Source: Prevotellaceae bacterium (lineage in GTDB: Bacteria; Bacteroidota; Bacteroidia; Bacteroidales; Bacteroidaceae). From it: DNA of 8,984 nt. The DNA is taken from NCBI GenBank assembly GCA_021204545.1, contig JAJPZF010000248.1, forward strand, positions 1 to 8,984, read 5' to 3'. A program made the position numbers and the translations under genes. Under the pieces are notes generated by a model that searched no databases, was not told the DNA's origin, and saw nothing but the letters and a program-made list of their open reading frames with translations. This document shows, piece after piece, positions 1 through 6,941 of this stretch; position 1 is the stretch's first letter; each line of letters opens with the position of its first letter.

Positions 1-1852
1 CCGTAACGATGACCCTTCCCTCTGCCCCAATCTGAAGCTCCGAAAGCGTCTTGCCACCCCACTGCGAGCGGGCGGGCAGGCGCAGTTGAGTGACGTGAAG
101 GTCACGGCTTTGCAGCCTGCGGGCGTAAGCCACCTCCTCGTTCTCTTTCGGAAGGACTTCCTCCCTTCGGCTCAGGTTAAACAGAAAAGCCGTCTCCATC
201 CGCTTGCTCAGCCGCTTTATGTGCTTGGACTTAATGATAAGTATCACCACCGCCACAGAGAGAACCACGTGCAACTGCCACCAGAAGGGCGAGAGGAAGT
301 CGAAAACATAGTAGACAACCGCCACAGCAATGCAGAAGCGGAACAGATAGATGAGAGAGAATATCGCAAAGTGCACCTTTCCTTGGCGGCAGATATACTG
401 GGATTCGGGGTTGTTGTTATTGCTTACCACTATTGGCCTTAAGAAAAGTGCAAGAAGGAAGAGGGTTATCAGACCGCAGACGCAGTTGCCTGGCCAATGA
501 GTGAACAGACCTCGGCATACGAGCAGCAAGGAAACGAACAAAAGCTTGATGACCGCAAAGCAAAGTATGCCGTATATCAGCGTGTACGACACACAGTTCA
601 CCAAGAAGACGCGCCAAGCCTTGCCAATACTCATAGGCTCACTTGTCTCGTCCCGCCCAGTCTTTTTGGTTTTCTTGCCTTTCGACGTGAACTTAAGCTT
701 GGTGGCGAACGAGATGAAGTAAGGCGTAAGGAATGTGGTTATAATGCTCACCGCAACGATGACCGGGTAGAGAAAGCCGTCCACGTAGCCGCTCTCCACT
801 CCCATCGTAGCTATGATGAAAGAGAACTCACCTATCTGCACCATCGAGAAGCTGCTTTGTACAGCGTCTTTCAGCGACGAGCCGAACGCCAAAAATGCTA
901 TGAAGCCAAAGATAATATTGCCTACAAGAATCGTCAAGACAAGCACGAGTATCACTCCCCAATGACTGACCACCTGAGCTGGCTCCACCATCATCCCGAC
1001 AGAGACAAAGAAGACAGCCCCAAACAAGTCCTTTACTGAATCAATCGCACTGTCAATCCTCTCCGCCTCTAACGTCTCTGCGAGAATGCTTCCCATAACA
1101 AAAGCCCCGAGTTCCGCACCGTAACCTATCTTATGAGCAATGACGACCATAAGGAAACACAGCCCGACGCTGACTATCAGCAAGGTTTCCTTATTGATAT
1201 ACCTCGCATACCTCCTCAAAAAGGTAGGTATGAGCCATATCCCCACCGTGAACCAAAGCAAGAGGAAGAACAGCAGACGTACGAAAATCATTAGTATGTC
1301 AAGCGGTCCGCTCGCACCGCCGCCTCCCGTGAAAGACGCAAGGAATGCCATCAGGACTATGGCGAAGATATCCTCAAGCACAAGCACGGCTATCACGTTT
1401 CCAGCGAACTGCTTGTTGCTCAAGCCCATATCAGCGTAAGCCTTATATATAATCGTAGTACTCGACACGCTAAGCATTCCGCCCAAATATATGCAGTCTA
1501 TCGAGCTGAAGCCCATTAACTTTCCCACCGCACAGCCTGTAGCCATCATACCGCACATGATAAGCGCGGTGGTGAGTATCGGGCTCAATCCGTTCTTCAA
1601 TATCTTCTTGAACGAGAACTCCAGTCCGAGCGAGAACATCAGAAAGATGATGCCAAGCTGACTCCACACGTGAATTGACTCCGTGTCAGTGAGGGAAGGC
1701 GTGTAGGGCATATAAGGACTTGCAAGGAAGCCCGCCACTATATAGCCAAGGACAAGCGGTTGCTTGAGTTTCTTGAACAGAATCGTCACCACGCCCGCAA
1801 GGACGAGGATGAGAGCCAAGTCGGAAATCAGGTGAGGCAGTTCCTCTGTCAT
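1..1852 (-). CDS. CPA2/Kef-type cation:proton antiporter with C-terminal TrkA_C domain (3' end cut by window)
   Basis: An inner-membrane protein expected to exchange K+ or Na+ for protons. I translated the reverse strand by hand: 617 codons are open from the ATG at 1852 to the window edge, with no stop. Residues about 8-385 form the Na+/H+ exchanger core. Visible landmarks are LGLEFS (75-80), SVSSTTII (128-135), LVLEDIFAIV (157-166, D161 at the usual KefC 'QD' position), GAELGAFVMG (245-254), FFVSVGMMVE (281-290) and QIGEFSFII (339-347). A Lys-rich linker (386-405) is followed by about four or five further hydrophobic segments (412-540). Residues from about 584 (LHVTQLRLPA...) look like the start of an RCK_C/TrkA_C ligand-sensing domain, which runs off the window. 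I see no full RCK_N domain. The gene starts 6 bases after the nadA stop and has an AAGG just upstream, so co-transcription is likely. The family is secure; the transported ion is not. Confidence 0.9.
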   Translation of the reverse strand, partial: MTEELPHLISDLALILVLAGVVTILFKKLKQPLVLGYIVAGFLASPYMPYTPSLTDTESIHVWSQLGIIFLMFSLGLEFSFKKILKNGLSPILTTALIMCGMMATGCAVGKLMGFSSIDCIYLGGMLSVSSTTIIYKAYADMGLSNKQFAGNVIAVLVLEDIFAIVLMAFLASFTGGGGASGPLDILMIFVRLLFFLLLWFTVGIWLIPTFLRRYARYINKETLLIVSVGLCFLMVVIAHKIGYGAELGAFVMGSILAETLEAERIDSAIDSVKDLFGAVFFVSVGMMVEPAQVVSHWGVILVLVLTILVGNIIFGFIAFLAFGSSLKDAVQSSFSMVQIGEFSFIIATMGVESGYVDGFLYPVIVAVSIITTFLTPYFISFATKLKFTSKGKKTKKTGRDETSEPMSIGKAWRVFLVNCVSYTLIYGILCFAVIKLLFVSLLLVCRGLFTHWPGNCVCGLITLFLLALFLRPIVVSNNNNPESQYICRQGKVHFAIFSLIYLFRFCIAVAVVYYVFDFLSPFWWQLHVVLSVAVVILIIKSKHIKRLSKRMETAFLFNLSRREEVLPKENEEVAYARRLQSRDLHVTQLRLPARSQWGGKTLSELQIGAEGRVIVT

Positions 1853-1858
1853 ACGCCT

Positions 1859-2860
1859 TTATAGCCCTGCCTTGCGGGAAATCTCCAGCATTCTGTCGAT
1901 AGGTCGCACTGCTTTCTTGGAAATATCTGCCGGCACTTCCACCACGGGCCATTCATATTTCAGGCAGTTATACAGCTTCTCGAGCGTCACCAGCTTCATG
2001 AAGTTGCATTCATTGCAGGCGCATGTGCTGTCCTCTGGCGGAGCGGGGATAAAAGTCTTGTCTGGGCAGCTCTTCTGCATCTCGTGCAGTATGCCGCTCT
2101 CCGTTGCCACAATGAATTCCTTAGCGGGGTCAAGCCTCGAGAACTTAAGCAAAACGGCGGTGCTTCCAATCTTGTCAGCCACTTTCAGCAAGGGACCCTT
2201 GCACTCTGGATGCACAAGTATCTTAGCGTCCTTATGCTCCTGTTTCAATCTCAGTATCTTCTCGAGCGAGAACTGCTCGTGCACGTGGCAAGCCCCGTCC
2301 CAAAGAAGCATATTCCTGCCCGTGACGCTGTTGATGTAGTTGCCGAGATTTCTGTCCGGACCGAATATTATCTTCTCATCCTTCGGGAAGCTTTCCACTA
2401 TCTGCAAGGCGTTTCCAGAGGTCACCACCACGTCTGTCAACGCCTTTATGGCGGCCGACGTGTTCACGTAGCTGATGACCGTGTAGCCGGGATGCGCATC
2501 TATAAACCTCTGGAATGCGTCGGCTGGGCAGCTTTCAGCAAGTGAGCAAGTGGCGTTAAGGTCAGGTATCAGCACCTTCTTCGCAGGGCAGAGTATTTTG
2601 TTCGTCTCGCCCATGAAGTGCACTCCGCACATAACGATTATGTCCGCCTCCGTCTTTGCCGCCTGCTCAGCCAGTGCGAGTGAGTCGCCCACGAAGTCAG
2701 CCACGTCCTGCACAGCTCCTATCGTGTAGTAGTGAGCCATAATGATGGCGTTCTTGCTGCCGCAAAGCTTGCGAATCTCTGCCATAAGGTCGATGCCCTC
2801 AGGCACAGGCTCATCTACGAATCCCTTGGTTATCCACTCCTCTCTCGCTTTCATTATCAT
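1859..2860 (-). CDS. nadA: Quinolinate synthase NadA
   Basis: Cytosolic [4Fe-4S] enzyme that condenses iminoaspartate (from NadB) with dihydroxyacetone phosphate to give quinolinate, the precursor of NAD. The 333-residue length fits the three-domain family. Signatures are MAHYYTIGAVQDVADFVGDS (41-60), VMCGVHFMGE (76-85), the cysteine-rich stretch C91-C105-C111, WDGACHVHE (187-195), VHPEC (216-220) and a C-terminal CACNECNFMK (280-289). By family alignment from memory the three cluster ligands are C78, C191 and C285. No key residue is missing. The ATG at 2860 is taken as the start, with an in-frame Met two codons later as an alternative and no clear Shine-Dalgarno for either. nadB and nadC are not next to it here. 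The antiporter gene follows after 6 bases. Confidence 0.97.
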   Translation of the reverse strand: MIMKAREEWITKGFVDEPVPEGIDLMAEIRKLCGSKNAIIMAHYYTIGAVQDVADFVGDSLALAEQAAKTEADIIVMCGVHFMGETNKILCPAKKVLIPDLNATCSLAESCPADAFQRFIDAHPGYTVISYVNTSAAIKALTDVVVTSGNALQIVESFPKDEKIIFGPDRNLGNYINSVTGRNMLLWDGACHVHEQFSLEKILRLKQEHKDAKILVHPECKGPLLKVADKIGSTAVLLKFSRLDPAKEFIVATESGILHEMQKSCPDKTFIPAPPEDSTCACNECNFMKLVTLEKLYNCLKYEWPVVEVPADISKKAVRPIDRMLEISRKAGL

Positions 2861-2870
2861 TATCTATAAT
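2859..2870. promoter_or_regulatory. 12-bp A+T-rich palindrome across the nadA start codon
   Basis: ATTATCTATAAT is a perfect inverted repeat with 5-base arms around CT. It covers two bases of the nadA ATG. It could be a repressor operator or a weak hairpin hiding the start. In A+T-rich DNA such short palindromes also arise by chance, and I cannot match it to a named regulator. Confidence 0.25.
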
Positions 2871-2961
2871 GGTTTTCTTTTCTTGAAAAATAGTCTATAT
2901 GATGATAATACCCTGTCGATATGTAGATAAGTAGCCGCCTGTTTCCTCGTTCTACGTTTAT

Positions 2962-2994
2962 TATCTGTTATGTCTGCGTTATGTCCGTGTTATG
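2962..2994. repeat. Three tandem 11-base units in the nadA/trmH intergenic region
   Basis: TATCTGTTATG, TCTGCGTTATG and TCCGTGTTATG follow each other without gaps, and each ends in GTTATG. A fourth partial TTATGAAC echo follows. The 11-base period places each GTTATG on the same face of the helix, which would suit cooperative binding by a regulator. The units lie inside the predicted nadA leader. The repeat is seen directly; any function is inference. Confidence 0.5.
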
Positions 2995-3023
2995 AACCTT
3001 ACAGTATTTTCATCCTTCTTCGC

Positions 3024-3072
3024 AGACAGCGGCTTCGTGAGCCGCAGATTCTGAGTTGTGAACAGGCTGTCT
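3024..3072 (-). promoter_or_regulatory. Structured 5' leader candidate of nadA
   Basis: On the nadA strand AGACAGC (3072-3066) can pair with GCTGTCT (3030-3024), giving 7 perfect base pairs. Inside this, GCGGCT and AGCCGC (3045-3040 and 3034-3029) form a 6-bp stem with a 5-base loop. The two stems share bases 3029-3030, so they either stack with a 4-bp inner stem or compete. The outer stem begins almost exactly where the TATCTTTG box at 3080-3087 would start transcription. That suggests a folded 5' end on a leader of roughly 210 bases. It may be regulatory or simply stabilise the mRNA. I do not recognise a known riboswitch class. Confidence 0.35.
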
Positions 3073-3079
3073 ACAAGTG

Positions 3080-3087
3080 CAAAGATA
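3080..3087 (-). promoter_or_regulatory. Candidate -7 box for nadA (TATCTTTG)
   Basis: Read on the minus strand this matches the Bacteroidota sigma-ABfr -7 consensus TAnnTTTG exactly. It is the only such match between 2861 and 3243 on this strand. No clear TTTG sits at the -33 position. The predicted transcript starts near 3074, about 210 bases before the nadA ATG. Confidence 0.4.
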
Positions 3088-3122
3088 ACAAATATCCCGC
3101 TTCCTCTGCCTTGATAACCCGC

Positions 3123-3130
3123 TATATTTG
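3123..3130 (+). promoter_or_regulatory. Upstream candidate -7 box for the trmH-family gene (TATATTTG)
   Basis: Exact TAnnTTTG match, 113 bases before the ATG at 3244. There is no convincing -33 TTTG. It may be a second, weaker promoter or chance. Confidence 0.25.
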
Positions 3131-3193
3131 GTTAATAAGCGTTCTATAAGTTAGCGACAACTTCCCTCCGCTCCCGCTCACTGCTTTATTTAT

Positions 3194-3201
3194 TAACTTT
3201 G
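3194..3201 (+). promoter_or_regulatory. Candidate -7 box for the trmH-family gene (TAACTTTG)
   Basis: Exact TAnnTTTG match followed by CCC, in the TTAACTTTGCC context common before Bacteroidota genes. It predicts a leader of about 35 bases before the ATG at 3244. The -33 region lacks a clear TTTG. Confidence 0.5.
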
Positions 3202-3243
3202 CCCGTGAGTTGTGAAACCATATAAAAGGGTTATCTACACGTT

Positions 3244-3804
3244 ATGAACGCAAAATTGAAGATAACTGAGATGCACAGGCTCTCGGTGGAGGAGTTTCGG
3301 GAGAGCCGAAAGCTACCTGCAGTCGTGGTGCTTGACAACGTCAGGTCTCTGTATAACGTAGGCTCTGTCTTCCGCACGTGCGACGCTTTCCGTGTGGAGG
3401 AGATTGTCATTTGCGGCATAACGGCTTGTCCGCCAAACGTTGAGATTCACAAGACCGCCATAGGTGCGGAGCACGCCCTCGCTTGGCGATATTTCAAGGA
3501 CACAGAGGAGGCTGTGAAAGTGTTAAGGACGGAGGGTTGCAGGCTGTATAGCGTGGAGCAATGTCAGCGGAGCGTCTTGCCCGTCGAGGCGGTACGTGAG
3601 AGCGAAGGCAGCAAGGTTGCGCTTGTTTTCGGTCACGAGGTGAAGGGAGTTCAGCAGTCGGTGGTGGACTTGTCCGATGGTTGCATAGAGATTCCTCAGG
3701 CAGGCACGAAGCACAGCATGAACGTCTCCGTTGCGGTAGGCGTGGTGGTGTGGGAGTTTTTTAAAGAGTTCCTGCCTCGACTTGCCGACAAATCCGCTCT
3801 ATAA
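3244..3804 (+). CDS. TrmH/SpoU-family RNA 2'-O-methyltransferase
   Basis: SAM-dependent methyltransferase of the SPOUT (alpha/beta knot) superfamily, expected to methylate a ribose 2'-OH in tRNA or rRNA. The 186 residues contain all three family motifs. Motif 1 is N32-V-R34 with N38-V-G-S and R44 (NVGSVFRTCDAF). Motif 2 is VFGHEVKGV (128-136, with E132). Motif 3 is IPQAGTKHSMNVSVAVG (150-166, with N160), which forms the knot and SAM site. There is no separate N-terminal substrate-binding domain, so this is the short catalytic-core form. The motifs do not identify the target nucleotide, so no gene symbol is given. Its last 44 bases overlap the end of the opposite-strand DUF4294 gene. Confidence 0.93.
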   Translation: MNAKLKITEMHRLSVEEFRESRKLPAVVVLDNVRSLYNVGSVFRTCDAFRVEEIVICGITACPPNVEIHKTAIGAEHALAWRYFKDTEEAVKVLRTEGCRLYSVEQCQRSVLPVEAVRESEGSKVALVFGHEVKGVQQSVVDLSDGCIEIPQAGTKHSMNVSVAVGVVVWEFFKEFLPRLADKSAL

Positions 3805-4402
3805 GGCGGTCGTCGCCCTCAGCGTCGTATTCTTTCTTAAGGCTTGCGTGGAATGTCCAGGCGAATATCTGGTAGAACGTGGCTCTTGTAGGACCGAGGA
3901 AAGCCTTCACGACATCGTAGCTCGACTGGTTGCACTCCCTGTCAACAAGCTTTATCAGCAGCTTGCCCTGGGCGTAGGTCAGTTTCTTCATCTCAGGCTT
4001 GTAGCGTGTCATCAGCTCCTTCTCTATCAACTTTATGTGAGCCTCTTTCGTCTTTTTGTCAGGCAATTGCTCAAGCACCTCGTATGTCTCCTTGATTATG
4101 CTGTTCACCTGTTGGGCGAGCGGCAGAACCCTTTTTACATTATAAACCAGCTTGTTATATCTTTCCTGCTCCCTCTTCGACTTGAATCGCAAAGGCTTGT
4201 AGACGGGCAGCTCAGGCATAAGGATTGTCCAGATAGCCTCGCCTTCGTAGATATATTTCTTACCAGCCCAATACCACGTCTGATTGCGGGCCGGGATGAG
4301 TTCCTCGTTGTCCAAAAGGTTATCCGTCCAGTCCTGCGCACTTGCTTCCCAAGATATCCCGAGAAGGCAAGCGGCGAAGCAAACCACGAGCCGCAGTCTC
4401 AT
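3761..4402 (-). CDS. DUF4294 family exported protein
   Basis: A 213-residue protein with a typical signal peptide: MRLR, a hydrophobic stretch V6-I16, then an A20-S-A22 site with cleavage predicted before Q23-D-W. The mature protein is therefore probably periplasmic. No lipobox cysteine is seen. The body is rich in charged residues and matches the Bacteroidota-specific DUF4294 family as I remember it. Landmarks are WAGKKYIYEGE (about 45-55), a basic helical stretch including ERYNKLVYNVKRVLPLAQ, MTRYKPEMKKLTYAQGKLLIKL and QSSYDVVKAFLGPTRATFYQ. Its molecular function is unknown and I propose none. A -7 box lies only 8 bases before the start codon. The 3' end overlaps the trmH-family gene tail-to-tail. 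Confidence 0.88.
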   Translation of the reverse strand: MRLRLVVCFAACLLGISWEASAQDWTDNLLDNEELIPARNQTWYWAGKKYIYEGEAIWTILMPELPVYKPLRFKSKREQERYNKLVYNVKRVLPLAQQVNSIIKETYEVLEQLPDKKTKEAHIKLIEKELMTRYKPEMKKLTYAQGKLLIKLVDRECNQSSYDVVKAFLGPTRATFYQIFAWTFHASLKKEYDAEGDDRLIERICRQVEAGTL

Positions 4403-4410
4403 AAGCGAGG

Positions 4411-4418
4411 CAAAGTTA
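4411..4418 (-). promoter_or_regulatory. -7 box for the DUF4294 gene, predicting a near-leaderless mRNA
   Basis: The minus strand reads TATAACTTTGCC, an exact TAnnTTTG match. Only 8 bases separate the box from the ATG at 4402, so the transcript should start within a few bases of the start codon. A -33 TTTG is not clear; a degenerate ATTG lies about 24 bases upstream. Confidence 0.5.
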
Positions 4419-4521
4419 TAAAGAAAACGAGAGGGGCAGGGTCAATTCACATAATATAACTAAAAGCGCGGGGAGAAGGGCTGCTGGCGAGGCTTGAGGC
4501 GGCATTAAAATACCAGTCGCC

Positions 4522-4555
4522 TTTGCTGCTATCTGCAAGCTTTCTACTATCTTCG
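4522..4555 (+). promoter_or_regulatory. Candidate promoter for the radical SAM-trkH pair
   Basis: TTTG at 4522-4525 is followed after 22 bases by TATCTTCG at 4548-4555, one mismatch from TAnnTTTG. The spacing fits a Bacteroidota -33/-7 pair. The predicted leader before the ATG at 4572 is only about 10 bases. The 169-base gap 4403-4571 otherwise shows no gene. Confidence 0.4.
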
Positions 4556-4571
4556 CGCAGATTGCTGCGTT

Positions 4572-5342
4572 ATGGTTCTTTACCCTTCGCCTATCTTCGG
4601 GCCAATATCAAGCAGACGGCTGGGAATCTCTTTGGGCATCAACCTTCTGCCCTCCGACGGGAAATTGTGTTCCTTTGACTGCGCCTACTGCGAGTGCGGA
4701 CTTAACGCCGAAAGACTTGCTACTCGTGGGCTGCCGACTTGCAATGTTTTGGCGAATAGCTTGCAGAGAAAACTGGAAAGAATGCAAGCTCTTGGGCAGA
4801 GACCTGACGTGCTTACTTTCGCGGGTAACGGAGAGCCTACCCTCCACCCGCAATTTCCTGAGATAGTGGACGTGGTGCGCGGCTTGAGAGACCGCTACTT
4901 CCCCGAGGCGAGGCTCTCGGTGTTGAGCAACAGCACGCAGGTGGGGCGCAAGGAGGTGCTTGAGGCTCTGTGCCGCACTGACAATCCCATCATGAAGCTC
5001 GACACTGTGAACGAGCGGTATATCCGCCTGCTCGACCGCCCGCAGTGCCGTTACGACGTGCAGAGGATAGTGGAGACGCTCGCCACGGTGGGGCGGAAGA
5101 TAGTCATTCAGACGATGTTTCTCTCGGGAACACTCGGCGGGCAGGACGTTGACAACTCAGGCGACGAGTACGTAGAGCCGTGGCTTGAGGCGCTGAAGAC
5201 GATAAGCCCAAGGCAAGTGATGATATACACCATCGACCGCAAGACACCAGTCAGGACGCTCCGTAAGGCAGAGCCGCAGGTGCTTGACGGCATAGCCTCG
5301 AGGGTAAGGCGGCAAGGCTTGGAGTGTAGCGTGGGTTACTGA
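4572..5342 (+). CDS. Radical SAM protein of unknown substrate
   Basis: The protein has 256 residues. The cluster motif CSFDCAYC gives C33, C37 and C40 in the standard CxxxCxxC spacing, which binds the [4Fe-4S] cluster used to cleave SAM; C42 follows closely. GNGEPTLH (85-92) is the 'GGEP' SAM-contact motif, and VLSNST (117-122) fits a later barrel strand. The N-terminal FGPISSRRLGISLGINLLP (9-27) is characteristic of a COG0731-like group common in Bacteroidota. There is no SPASM or other C-terminal cluster domain: after residue 190 only C252 remains. The protein is probably cytosolic and its substrate is unknown. Its TGA shares a base with the trkH ATG, so the two are probably translationally coupled. 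Confidence 0.9.
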   Translation: MVLYPSPIFGPISSRRLGISLGINLLPSDGKLCSFDCAYCECGLNAERLATRGLPTCNVLANSLQRKLERMQALGQRPDVLTFAGNGEPTLHPQFPEIVDVVRGLRDRYFPEARLSVLSNSTQVGRKEVLEALCRTDNPIMKLDTVNERYIRLLDRPQCRYDVQRIVETLATVGRKIVIQTMFLSGTLGGQDVDNSGDEYVEPWLEALKTISPRQVMIYTIDRKTPVRTLRKAEPQVLDGIASRVRRQGLECSVGY

Positions 5343-6832
5343 TGAAGAAAGTCCTCTTTGGCATATTGCTGATGATGGAGAGCCTGTTCCTCGCGGCAGT
5401 GCTGCTCTGCTCCGTTTACTTCCATTTCTCGTGCGGCGACACCGACTGGCTGGCGTTCGCCATAACCACGGCGGCGACGTTCCTCTCGGGTCTCGCCCTA
5501 TGGCTTTACGGCAGGAAAAGGGACAGGAGCAAGATACTGACCAAGGGCGACTGCTTCATCGTCGTCGCCCTGACGTGGGCCATCTTCTCAGCCTTCGGCA
5601 TGCTCCCCTTCCTGTTATACAAGGGTTTGCAGATAGACGTGACTGACGCTTACTTCGAGACTATGAGCGGCTTCACAACGACGGGGGCTACCGTCCTGAC
5701 GGACATAGACAGCCTGCCTCACGGACTCTTGCTGTGGCGCAGCCTCACGCAGTGGATGGGAGGCTTGGGGATAGTCGTCTTCTCGTTCGCCCTGCTGCCA
5801 GTGGCGGGCATGAAGAACGCCAACATCTACCAGGCAGAGGCAACGGGCATCAGCCTCGACCGCCTGCGCCCTAAGATAGGTGCTACGGCTCGAAGGCTGC
5901 TGCTTATCTATATCTTCCTCACCGCCCTGTGCTCCTTGCTCTACTGGATAGGACCGATGGACGTGTTCGACGCGCTGAATCACGGCATGTCCACTATGGC
6001 TACTGGGGGTTACAGCACGCATTCCCAGAGCCTTGGCTACTATCATTCCGCCTACATAGAGTATGTGGCGACGGTCTTCATGCTGCTGGCGAGCGTGAAC
6101 TTCTCCCTTTACTACTACCTCACGATGCGCAAGCTCGGCGTGTTCTTCCGCAACGAGGAGCTTCAGACCTTCCTTTACATCGTGGCGTTCTCCGTGCTGA
6201 TCTTCTGCTTTTTCTTCCTGCTTCGCCCCATGAGCGTGGGTGAGATGGAGTGGCTCTTCCCCCGCCGTGTGCCTGAAGTCATAAGGACATCGCTCTTCCA
6301 CGTGGCTACCATCATCAGCACGACGGGCTTCCAGGGCGAGTGCTTCGACTACGTTGGCTGGGGCTCTACGTACTGGATACCCACTGTCTTGCTTATGATT
6401 GTAGGCTCGTGTGCGGGAAGCACGGCGGGAGGCATGAAGGTGGTGAGGATAGTCATTTACTTCAAGGCGGTCCTGAACGAGTTTCTTCTTCACCTTCATC
6501 CGCACGCCGTGCTGAGCGTCCGCATTGGCGGCAGGGTGGTGAGCGAGGAGCGTGTGCGCCGCGTGATGGCGTTCATCGTGCTATACCTTGCTTTGGTTGG
6601 CTTCGGGATATTCGTTTTCACCTTGCTCGGCATAGATGTTGACTCGGCTCTCGGAGCGTGCGTCAGTGCCTTGAGCAACATAGGGCCAGGCACAGGCGTG
6701 TACGGGCCAGCCAACTCGTTCGCCGAGGCTCCCGTCATTGGCAAGTGGCTTCTGAGCTTCTACATGCTTGTAGGCAGGCTCGAGATATTCACGGTCCTCT
6801 TCCTCTTCATGCCGAGGGCGTGGCGGCATTAG
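5342..6832 (+). CDS. trkH: TrkH-family potassium uptake channel subunit
   Basis: Inner-membrane, pore-forming K+ transport protein of the Trk/Ktr/HKT superfamily, 496 residues (E. coli TrkH is about 483). The four repeated membrane-pore-membrane units are visible. Each has a filter loop: TTTGATVLT (112-120, G115), MATGGYST (219-226, G222), STTGFQGE (326-333, G329) and SNIGPGTG (445-452, G448). QWMGGLGIVVFSFALLP (137-153), AGSTAGGMK (358-366) and VGRLEIFT (477-484) are further family signatures. The ATG overlaps the stop of the radical SAM gene by one base. TrkH normally works with a cytosolic RCK protein, TrkA, but no trkA lies in this window. The gene is intact. Confidence 0.96.
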   Translation: MKKVLFGILLMMESLFLAAVLLCSVYFHFSCGDTDWLAFAITTAATFLSGLALWLYGRKRDRSKILTKGDCFIVVALTWAIFSAFGMLPFLLYKGLQIDVTDAYFETMSGFTTTGATVLTDIDSLPHGLLLWRSLTQWMGGLGIVVFSFALLPVAGMKNANIYQAEATGISLDRLRPKIGATARRLLLIYIFLTALCSLLYWIGPMDVFDALNHGMSTMATGGYSTHSQSLGYYHSAYIEYVATVFMLLASVNFSLYYYLTMRKLGVFFRNEELQTFLYIVAFSVLIFCFFFLLRPMSVGEMEWLFPRRVPEVIRTSLFHVATIISTTGFQGECFDYVGWGSTYWIPTVLLMIVGSCAGSTAGGMKVVRIVIYFKAVLNEFLLHLHPHAVLSVRIGGRVVSEERVRRVMAFIVLYLALVGFGIFVFTLLGIDVDSALGACVSALSNIGPGTGVYGPANSFAEAPVIGKWLLSFYMLVGRLEIFTVLFLFMPRAWRH

Positions 6833-6941
6833 CCTGAGGCTCGGTATGCAGGAAACGAGCTGTATAGCGGCACTTGCGAGGGATGCGGCTGGTATGGCGC
6901 AAAGAAGTGGCGGGAGGCTTTGAACTGGTTCTTGAATGAGC

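Noticed and set aside
497..1039. 180-codon plus-strand frame inside the antiporter
   Set aside because: The minus-strand translation is a clear transporter with conserved motifs; the plus-strand product has low complexity and no known domain.
2084..2545. 153-codon plus-strand frame inside nadA
   Set aside because: nadA is unmistakable with all three cluster cysteines; the other frame has no family features.
2962..2994. CRISPR-like reading of the 11-base tandem units
   Set aside because: The units are far too short, have no spacers, and no cas genes are present.
3024..3072. Assignment of the nadA leader to the known NAD+-I riboswitch class
   Set aside because: Only stem complementarity is visible; I cannot identify the conserved core of that class, so the named call was dropped.
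3782..4459. 225-codon plus-strand frame opposite the DUF4294 gene
   Set aside because: The minus strand encodes a signal peptide, a known domain family and a matching promoter. The plus frame has none of these and would start inside the trmH-family gene.
5615..6505. 296-codon open frame antisense to trkH
   Set aside because: It lies wholly inside trkH, whose family signatures are intact. The translation is rich in His, Arg and Glu with no recognisable domain, as expected of a shadow frame in G+C-rich DNA.
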